From positions 186,001 through 250,000 of the forward strand of contig NZ_JAPFQN010000002.1 in the NCBI RefSeq assembly GCF_026241165.1: a DNA stretch of 64,000 bases, written 5' to 3'. Made by a program: the position numbers and the translations under genes. The notes beneath the pieces were generated by a model. That model did no database searches and had not been told where the DNA came from. It saw nothing but the letters and a program-made list of their open reading frames with translations. Source of the DNA: Mangrovivirga halotolerans. Its GTDB lineage: Bacteria > Bacteroidota > Bacteroidia > Cytophagales > Cyclobacteriaceae. Shown piece by piece: positions 58,181 through 64,000 of the stretch (within the stretch, counting starts at the first letter, position 1; every line of letters begins with the position of its first letter).

Positions 58181-58728
58181 CTACAACAGAATAACATCAA
58201 TTAGTACCTGTTCTCCACTGTAATTACTTGCACTTGAATAAACATAATCCTGAGGACATTTTACTATACCAGATTCAACCGGGTTATTATGAATATATTC
58301 TAATATCTGATCTGTGAATCGATTGGTTATTAATTCCTTTGGTTGATTTTTTTATCTCCAAAATGGAAAGCTAGTGTTTTTGTTATTTTTAGACCCTGCC
58401 TGTTGAAAGATTCAAAGCATCCAATTTCTTCTACTTTCAAATTGATTTTGATCTATTGCTGATATGATCTCTATTGCTGTATACTTTTTAAAGTCTCTTA
58501 CTATATCAGAAAGATAAAATCCTTCTTTTCCCGCCACGATTAAATGAAGATGATTACTCATTAAACACCATGCATATATTTCAAGCCCTTATTCCTTTGG
58601 CAGAAGATTAAACTATCAACAACAATATCAGCGTAATCCTTCCTGGTAAATACATCAGCCCATTCAACGACAGCAAACGTTACAAAATATAATCCGTTCT
58701 GATCTCAAATTTTAAAGCTTTTATCCAT
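58181..58728 (-). pseudogene. Decayed REP-associated (IS200-like Y1) tyrosine transposase
   Basis: The leftward frames give pieces of a RAYT protein of about 180 residues: MDKSFKI with a stop where an Arg codon is expected, TFAVVEWADVFTRKDYAD, then after a one-base shift near 58585 CLMSNHLHLIVAG (the HxH nuclease motif) and LSDIVRDFKKYT, then an in-frame TGA in ESRRNWML*IF, then TNRFTDQILEYIHNNPVE, GIVKCPQDYVYSSASNYSG and a TAG at 58181. At least three in-frame stops and one frameshift make it non-functional. It lies among REP-like hairpins, its likely former substrates. Confidence 0.85.
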
Positions 58729-58792
58729 CAATCAAATATAATGAAGCATGCTTATTATATGACCGGGATACAATCCCTGCTTTTCATTAAAA

Positions 58793-58824
58793 GTTCGAAG
58801 TTACACTATCGCTAAACTTCGAAC
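58793..58824. repeat. REP-like hairpin with constant loop
   Basis: GTTCGAAGTT pairs perfectly with AACTTCGAAC around ACACTATCGCTA. The loop is nearly the same as that of the hairpins at 57558 and 57960, but the stem is different on both sides. Outer AATCCCTGC / GCGGGGATT extends the structure. Confidence 0.7.
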
Positions 58825-58935
58825 AGCGGGGATTTTCTAGGTTAGATGTATTATTTTTTGAACCACCATTACACGCGCCAAATAAAAATATGGAGAAAAG
58901 ATAAAAATAAATTAATCTCATACTTAAATGCTTTA

Positions 58936-59676
58936 TTATTCTATCACCTCATAGGTTATTTCCCTTGTTTCAATCTCGGGTTCAATACCTTCGGGCGGTG
59001 AGGTAAGGAAGGTATTTAATTCAGATTTGATATTTGGTATATCATTAAACTCAACAAAAGGCTCTTCAAAAAAATCGTAGTAAAAAATAGACTTTACATA
59101 GGCTTTTCTCTTTGTCCAATTACCATATTCATCAATATTATTTTTTTGATAACTATAAAATGTTTTGTATAAGCTAGCCTCTTCACCTCGTAAATATCGA
59201 GTTGCTAATTCAGATTCAACTAATCCTTGGTTATTATATTTTAGTTTTCTTATATAAAAAATGCTGGAATCCTCAATGTGGGATGTTAAAATTAGTTGTT
59301 GATTTTGATTAAATTCCATAATATGTGTACTATCAACATTGTCATAAAAAAAACCTCCCCCTTCGGTTTTAAATTGTCTCTTTATTTTATCTTCATCCGT
59401 AAAATAATGATCTATTGCATAGATTGAATTTATTTCGTTATTAGCATTATAATTAAAATCATAACTATTGTAGAATGAAGAATCTAACAAAGATCCTACC
59501 TTAATAAGCTTATCATTTTTATATAACTTCACAATTCTATCATCGATAGAAGTTTTGGGATTAAAAAGGATTTCACCTCTATATTTCATAATATAACCTG
59601 AGGATTCATTATCATTCTCAATGATGCAAGAGGTCAAGAGAATACCAACTAAAACTAATTTCAATATTTCCTTCAT
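58936..59676 (-). CDS. Lipoprotein translationally coupled to the peptidoglycan hydrolase; candidate immunity partner
   Basis: 246 residues. Signal peptide with lipobox LLTSC (Cys 17), then a beta-rich domain with regularly spaced Y/N-rich strands (YDFNYNANNEINSIYAID, LKYNNQGLVESELATRY), similar in rhythm to short YD-like or wrapped-beta repeats. No family is recognised. Its ATG overlaps the TAA stop of the upstream gene by one base, so it is made with that protein. If that enzyme is an antibacterial effector, a periplasm-facing lipoprotein would be a natural protector. That is inference only. Confidence 0.6.
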   Translation of the reverse strand: MKEILKLVLVGILLTSCIIENDNESSGYIMKYRGEILFNPKTSIDDRIVKLYKNDKLIKVGSLLDSSFYNSYDFNYNANNEINSIYAIDHYFTDEDKIKRQFKTEGGGFFYDNVDSTHIMEFNQNQQLILTSHIEDSSIFYIRKLKYNNQGLVESELATRYLRGEEASLYKTFYSYQKNNIDEYGNWTKRKAYVKSIFYYDFFEEPFVEFNDIPNIKSELNTFLTSPPEGIEPEIETREITYEVIE

Positions 59677-62399
59677 TACTTATTAATTCTAACTTGTGAC
59701 AATTTGTATGTATACTCCTTTTTATTCTTAATAATTTTTTGAGTCACTTTTGCACCATTTATCAAAAGCTTATTTTTTTTATTCAATGAAATATCTTTAT
59801 AATAACTTCCTGGGTCAAAATAAATATAATACCAATTTCCGTCCTCATACTTTTTCCCTACTATAACAATGAAGTGATCCGTTACAGTTTCGTTTATACT
59901 TTTAACATATTCCTTTTCAATGCCCACCTGAACTGCCTTCCCCTGAAATAATTGTTTATCAATATATTGCATTCCTAAAAGTGCTTGATTGGTGTAAGTA
60001 TCGACATCCTTTCCATCAGCACTTTCTCTAATGAAAGTTTGAATTTTGTTATTTACACCTAATGGGGTTGCTCCGGTTTTCTTTACCATTTTCACAGCAG
60101 CATCGTAACAACACACGTAATTAGGTTTACTTGCTCTAGTTTTATCTCCTTTTAATAAATGTTCCGCTTTAAGCCAACTTTTATCAGACCATACTCCATT
60201 AGCTACTGAAGAAAACTTTTCTTTAACTTGTTTTATTTGAGCACTAGTTGCCTTATATAATAATCCAGGGTCATTAAATCCAGTAACCTCTTCAACATAT
60301 GCCATATAATCTTTTTCTAATTGATCATTGTCTGGCTTTACATTAAGACCATACCTAAACTGTGACAAAGCCTGATCCTCAGATAAAACTTGTATTTGCT
60401 TTTGCTCATTTTCAGGGACATAATTATTTATCCCCATGGCCTTTTCCAAATCACTCTGACTTGCCAAATATTTTGCCTGGTTAATGGTATTTTCAATCCC
60501 TGGTTCCTGAGCGTATGGCACCTGATTACCAAAAACATAATTATGTGCTTCAACCATGCTCTTCATGGAAGTATGGGTCCACCCACCTACACCAACATTT
60601 CCATCACCTTGCCATAATTTCTCACCAGACTTTCTTGATGCTCCATATTTTTGATAAGATTTAATTGCAGCAATGGTCTGCGGTATTGATTCATCCTTTA
60701 TCTTTTTTGAATTGGATTCAATTTGCTGACATACAAATTCCAACTCTTCATTTGAATTATTTAAATAGTCGAAATTCACCAAAAATGTTTGAATTTTAGC
60801 TACATCAGATGGTTTATTAACTCCACCCTTTCCAACACTTGATTGTATATCTAAAGAATCAAATTGTATAACTTTATCTAATTCTAATTTGGGCCTGTCA
60901 CTCTTTGTTGTCTTAATATTTTCATTTTGTCCTGTAGATTCTGCTTTATTCTTTCGGTCTCTTTCTATCGCCTTATCTGCTTCTCTGGCAAAATACCGGT
61001 CACTATCATATCGAGCCTTGCGACTTTTATAGGTTCGCAACTGCGAAGCTGCTAATTCCGGGGTGGCATTATTTAAAGCATTATATGTACCTCCACCAAT
61101 TTGTATCCATCCATCGACTGTACTTCCAACTTTCATTACTTTCTGCTGGAAGGTTTCAATTGCCTTGATCGTTGCAGTCAGATCACTGATCGCTACGGTA
61201 TCTGCATTACTCACCTTAGCTGCTTCGGTCTCTTCAGGCATTTTAATTGTTCCGTCCAGAGCTCTTCGGCCAAGCTTTTCGGGTGCAGAAACTTTTTTCC
61301 TTACCCCCTCTTTATTATAATCTTCATCTGACAATAACCCGATCTCATTGAGTTTCTGCTGGATCACCATCAAATCTTCCACCTGGTTGGTCATGGCGCG
61401 ACCGCTATAATTACCTACTACCCGCTTTTTAATGACCAGCTCCCCGGACTCTGAAACGCTTTCGATGTAGCGCTCATTGAATTTTATCTGGTTTCTTAAG
61501 CCTTCCTCATACTTCTTATCACTCGCATAGCGGTTATCATCTTCGTTAAGATAACCCCCGTCTTTTAATAGCTCCTCCGGTGTTCGCTTCGAAAGATAAT
61601 CTTCAGCCATCAGGTCCATATACATCGCTGTACCCATTTCCGGATCGGTGATTTTCTCTACCCAATCCTGTGTACCTCCGTCATATTCACCAATATTGAA
61701 GGCATTATTTCGATTCCCCTTCGTCTTAACTCCAAGGCTTGTCTCCAGCTGTGCCTGGGCTAATACGAATGAAACCGGCAATACTTTGCTAAAATCACGT
61801 CCGTATTTCAGATAGGTTCTCCGGGCAGCATTTGCTATCGACTCACCTGTCAGGTTTGTCTTGACTGTCCACACCATGTTTGGGCGATCCAGGTACTTTT
61901 GAGCATCGTCCCGATAATCTTCGAAGAACTTTAATTCCTCGGATGTGAAATTCTTATCCGTAATATCATAGGCATTGTAATGCTCAAAAAACTGGGATAC
62001 TGTCCAGTGCTTATTATCGGAAGCTTTTACAGTTCCCTCAGTCAGTTCTTCTTCTTTTTCCTCATTTGAATCTTCTTCTTTGGATTCTGAAGACTTTACC
62101 TTTGTAACAGGGACTTCCTTCGTGCCGGAATTATTAGTTTCCTTTTTTTTCGGCGCTTTTGAGGGTGCAGATTCATACTTTTCAACCGGATTTGCCCACA
62201 TCCCTCCGCCATAACCCGCTTTTATATCACTTTCGGATATGGGCCTGATATCGGGGTTCTTATCTTCTTCCTTTTCTTTGTCCACTGGATCGTTCTTTGC
62301 TGTTTTTGGTTGCAGCAGTTTATTATCCGGCGTGGCTACCTTGATTTGATAATTAAATGAAGATGGATTACTTGCCCTGGCTTCTTGCTTTTCGCGCAT
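59676..62399 (-). CDS. Multidomain peptidoglycan hydrolase-like protein: glucosaminidase, peptidoglycan-binding-like region and C-terminal papain-like domain
   Basis: 907 residues with no Sec signal peptide. A charged, disordered N-terminus (about 1-140, rich in K/E/P/S) precedes a glucosaminidase-like domain (about 185-330: VSFVLAQAQLETSLGVKTKG with the likely catalytic Glu, then NNAFNIGEYDGGTQDWVEKI). A coiled/helical spacer follows, then a peptidoglycan-binding-like stretch (about 520-630: GKGGVNKPSDVAKIQTFLVN, GVGGWTHTSM). The C-terminal domain has a Cys (YVCCYDAAVKM, about 762), His (DHFIVIVGKK, about 840) and Asp (YIYFDPGSYY, about 861) in papain-like order. It looks like a toxin or effector delivered by a non-Sec route, or a surface autolysin. 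Tightly coupled to the downstream lipoprotein. The gene is relatively AT-rich at its 3' end. Confidence 0.7.
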   Translation of the reverse strand: MREKQEARASNPSSFNYQIKVATPDNKLLQPKTAKNDPVDKEKEEDKNPDIRPISESDIKAGYGGGMWANPVEKYESAPSKAPKKKETNNSGTKEVPVTKVKSSESKEEDSNEEKEEELTEGTVKASDNKHWTVSQFFEHYNAYDITDKNFTSEELKFFEDYRDDAQKYLDRPNMVWTVKTNLTGESIANAARRTYLKYGRDFSKVLPVSFVLAQAQLETSLGVKTKGNRNNAFNIGEYDGGTQDWVEKITDPEMGTAMYMDLMAEDYLSKRTPEELLKDGGYLNEDDNRYASDKKYEEGLRNQIKFNERYIESVSESGELVIKKRVVGNYSGRAMTNQVEDLMVIQQKLNEIGLLSDEDYNKEGVRKKVSAPEKLGRRALDGTIKMPEETEAAKVSNADTVAISDLTATIKAIETFQQKVMKVGSTVDGWIQIGGGTYNALNNATPELAASQLRTYKSRKARYDSDRYFAREADKAIERDRKNKAESTGQNENIKTTKSDRPKLELDKVIQFDSLDIQSSVGKGGVNKPSDVAKIQTFLVNFDYLNNSNEELEFVCQQIESNSKKIKDESIPQTIAAIKSYQKYGASRKSGEKLWQGDGNVGVGGWTHTSMKSMVEAHNYVFGNQVPYAQEPGIENTINQAKYLASQSDLEKAMGINNYVPENEQKQIQVLSEDQALSQFRYGLNVKPDNDQLEKDYMAYVEEVTGFNDPGLLYKATSAQIKQVKEKFSSVANGVWSDKSWLKAEHLLKGDKTRASKPNYVCCYDAAVKMVKKTGATPLGVNNKIQTFIRESADGKDVDTYTNQALLGMQYIDKQLFQGKAVQVGIEKEYVKSINETVTDHFIVIVGKKYEDGNWYYIYFDPGSYYKDISLNKKNKLLINGAKVTQKIIKNKKEYTYKLSQVRINK

Positions 62400-62729
62400 A
62401 GTCAGTTAAAAAAATGTATTCGGTTGAAAGTGGGTTCAATATACTATGATGAGGGAAATATTACAATAGTTATTTTGAGGAAAAAGGAGGAGGATTAAGG
62501 TTTATAGGGGGAATGGTTTGATGATTATTTTATTACTGTAATCCTTAAGCAGAATCCGAATACTTACCGGTCATTTTGATCCTCTTATACTGTAAGCCTA
62601 AAGGGGAAACTGGTAGGAGGGATTTGTTTGTGAAAGGCAGTTTTTAATATTGGGTTCGAGTCAAAGGGAATTCAGTTAATTTATGAATCCTCTATTATGT
62701 ATGGAACTTTATTTTTCTTCTTCATTTTT

Positions 62730-62764
62730 GTCTTGACACAAAAACGAAGCAAAAAAGTCAAGAC
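62730..62764. repeat. Inverted repeat GTCTTGAC/GTCAAGAC
   Basis: Perfect 8-base arms around a 19-base A-rich loop containing ACGAAGC. Similar sequences recur in Bacteroidota intergenic DNA as I know it, and they create spurious short ORFs. Only one copy is present in this window. Confidence 0.5.
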
Positions 62765-63186
62765 ACTATCAAATCTCCTACCGCCCAACCTGCCCACCCT
62801 CGTGATATTGTCATTGCCACCGCACCCTTCTATGAAACATTTTAATAAGTTGAAATAATTTATTTTTTTGGATCTCGTATTCCGAACATATTGCATCAGC
62901 ATTTATCTTATAGTCCTCTGTATCCCGAGACGATCCACTTTCTTCGGTATTAACGACAAATATCATCACAAGTGTCAGGATCTTTCAATTTGCGATGTGT
63001 ATTACTTATTATGCGAATCAATAGTAATCCTGGCTTACTAATTTCGGGTCAAGAGCAATCCTTTTTAATCTCTTAATTCTGTAAATCCTGATTCAGACTA
63101 ACTTTCTATTGTTCTTCTTAATCCGATCGTCTCATGATATGCACCTAGGGCTCACCTCAAGGTATTTGAAATAATGGTTTAGGTTT

Positions 63187-63333
63187 AGCTTTTGTTGTTT
63201 TATGTAGCAATTATAAATAGCAGTTTTTTGCTTTAAGACGAAATCTACCATAAAGCATTATCCATTCCCCTACCCGTCATTTCGATCGTCTCGTGCTGTA
63301 AGCCGAAAGGCGTAGCAGCAAGGAGAAATCTGT
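63187..63333 (+). repeat. Long direct repeat, copy 1 (left of the GIY-YIG gene)
   Basis: 147 bases almost identical to 63854-64000, offset exactly 667 bases, with one difference seen (G versus A near 63196). It ends in a palindromic core from 63276 with CTGTAAGCCGAAAGGC: nested GCTG/CAGC and GCC/GGC pairs close on a GAAA tetraloop. The homology may extend beyond the window. Confidence 0.9.
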
Positions 63334-63485
63334 TTGTGAGAGGTAGAAACTCAACATATTGATTTCAATTGCAATAAAATTTACTGGGACTTCAAAAATT
63401 ATATTTACCTTAATACAATAGATTATTAATACTCAGAATTCTTAATATTTTTCAAATTCAATCTATCAACCAAAAGACAAATATT

Positions 63486-63785
63486 ATGACTAGAGGTGGA
63501 TCAGTCTACATCTTAACTAATAAAAAAAAGTCGGTACTCTATATTGGGGTAACTTCTAATCTTTTTGCAAGAATGTCAGATCACCTGGAAAAAACTAATC
63601 CAAGAAGTTTTGCAAGTAGATACAATTTAAATATGATTATTTACTATGAACACTTTCGTCATATTGAAGAAGCGATAGAAAGAGAAAAAGAATTAAAAAA
63701 GTGGCGAAGGGAAAAGAAAGAAATATTGATAAATAAGTTTAATCCAAAGTGGAATAATCTTATAAGTGACATTTCAGAATGTTAA
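63486..63785 (+). CDS. GIY-YIG nuclease (URI type) between direct repeats
   Basis: 99 residues, the size of single-domain URI-type GIY-YIG nucleases. VYIL (8-10) and YIGVTSNL (19-26) form the GIY/YIG pair, R29 follows in FARMSDH, and EREKELKKWRREKK carries the likely metal-binding Glu near 66-69. NPKW follows at 86-89. All catalytic landmarks are present, so the gene looks intact. It sits between two nearly identical 147-base repeats and has an inverted short copy of the same palindrome right after its stop, so the gene and repeats probably travel or evolve together. The natural substrate is unknown. Confidence 0.85.
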   Translation: MTRGGSVYILTNKKKSVLYIGVTSNLFARMSDHLEKTNPRSFASRYNLNMIIYYEHFRHIEEAIEREKELKKWRREKKEILINKFNPKWNNLISDISEC

Positions 63786-63810
63786 GTAAAGAATATAATT
63801 TCTTATTAAA

Positions 63811-63843
63811 CAGATTTCTCACCACAAGGGATTCGAAATGACG
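63811..63843 (-). repeat. Short inverted copy of the repeat palindrome
   Basis: Read leftward it begins CGTCATTTCGA and ends GAGAAATCTG, the same ends as the core of the long repeats, but the middle is short and different. It starts 26 bases after the GIY-YIG stop. Confidence 0.75.
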
Positions 63844-63853
63844 TTTTAGGTTA

Positions 63854-64000
63854 AGCTTTTGTTATTTTATGTAGCAATTATAAATAGCAGTTTTTTGCTT
63901 TAAGACGAAATCTACCATAAAGCATTATCCATTCCCCTACCCGTCATTTCGATCGTCTCGTGCTGTAAGCCGAAAGGCGTAGCAGCAAGGAGAAATCTGT
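63854..64000 (+). repeat. Long direct repeat, copy 2 (right of the GIY-YIG gene, runs off the window)
   Basis: Matches copy 1 base for base except one position up to the last base of the window, including the hairpin core from 63943. The true right end is not visible. Confidence 0.9.

Larger units (their letters stand above)
62400..63485. other. Gene-free accessory region rich in degenerate repeats
   Basis: No credible gene in 1086 bases. Contents: a diverged copy of the GIY-YIG-associated repeat at 62570-62640 (same 71-base length as 63276-63346, ungapped); a spaced inverted repeat at 62730-62764; weak partial copies near 62930-63000 and 63117-63165; and the first long direct repeat from 63187. 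The rest is AT-rich with no structure I can support. Confidence 0.6.

Noticed and set aside
58181-58728. Treating the transposase as an active gene with programmed frameshift
   Set aside because: At least three in-frame stops at different places plus a shift cannot be explained by one recoding event.
62681-62902. Leftward 73-codon open frame
   Set aside because: It consists mostly of the inverted repeat and its flanks (FLLRFCVKTKMKK), a sequence that yields spurious frames in Bacteroidota. It has no start context or domain.
62900-63130. Possible CRISPR-like repetition
   Set aside because: The similar fragments are few, unequally spaced and diverged, with no regular repeat-spacer pattern and no cas genes.
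63117-63165. Further copy of the GIY-YIG repeat core (CGATCGTCTCATGATATG)
   Set aside because: Only about 18 bases agree and the rest has no matching hairpin. It is mentioned as a weak remnant only.

Overview
The window is 64 kb of a low-GC Bacteroidota chromosome, most likely a gliding or T9SS-bearing member of the Cytophagales. The evidence is a complete division and cell-wall (dcw) cluster in Bacteroidota order without murF, murB or ddl, a gldA-gldF-gldG gliding cassette, type IX secretion C-terminal sorting domains on two large secreted proteins, SusC-type regulatory and plug domains, and promoters of the Bacteroidota form (TTTG, about 19 bases, TANNTTTG). No tRNA, rRNA or CRISPR array was found.

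Layout: 1-4.4 kb, an NtrC/NtrB-type two-component pair and a membrane-anchored AsmA-like protein. 4.5-9 kb, a ROK kinase, a lipoprotein, DoxX, alkaline phosphatase and dnaN. 9.2-14 kb, a small HELGH metalloprotease, a GH3-family adenylating enzyme, and a creD module with its winged-helix regulator. 14-18.3 kb, gldA-gldF-gldG plus a DUF4340 protein. 18.4-22.4 kb, a PagL-like protein, a head-GIN lipoprotein, purine nucleoside phosphorylase, a thioredoxin-like protein and an FMN reductase. 22.8-38.1 kb, the dcw operon read right to left (mraZ-rsmH-ftsL-ftsI-murE-mraY-murD-ftsW-murG-murC-ftsQ-ftsA-ftsZ), with many stop/start overlaps. 38.4-51.4 kb, a thioredoxin lipoprotein, a secreted subtilase, a LysR regulator with a divergent secreted protein, an ELWxxDGT repeat protein, an SDR, an MgtC-like membrane protein and a DUF4349 lipoprotein. 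51.6-57.5 kb, one very large alpha-2-macroglobulin carrying an inserted SusC-like segment. 57.6-64 kb, an accessory region rich in palindromic repeats, with a dead REP-associated transposase, a multidomain peptidoglycan hydrolase coupled to a lipoprotein, and a GIY-YIG nuclease gene between two nearly identical direct repeats.

The most striking signals not explained by ordinary genes are: (1) three tandem long stem-loops just downstream of ftsZ, each with a U-run on the ftsZ strand and carrying sequence complementary to the ftsZ leader; (2) helically phased GTGG boxes upstream of mraZ, and a second pair facing the divergent thioredoxin gene; (3) an identical operator upstream of creD and of its regulator operon; (4) the A2M/SusC-plug chimera that keeps a CxEQ thioester motif; (5) the candidate effector/lipoprotein pair; (6) REP-like hairpins with changing stems but a constant loop beside a RAYT pseudogene; and (7) the repeat-flanked GIY-YIG gene.
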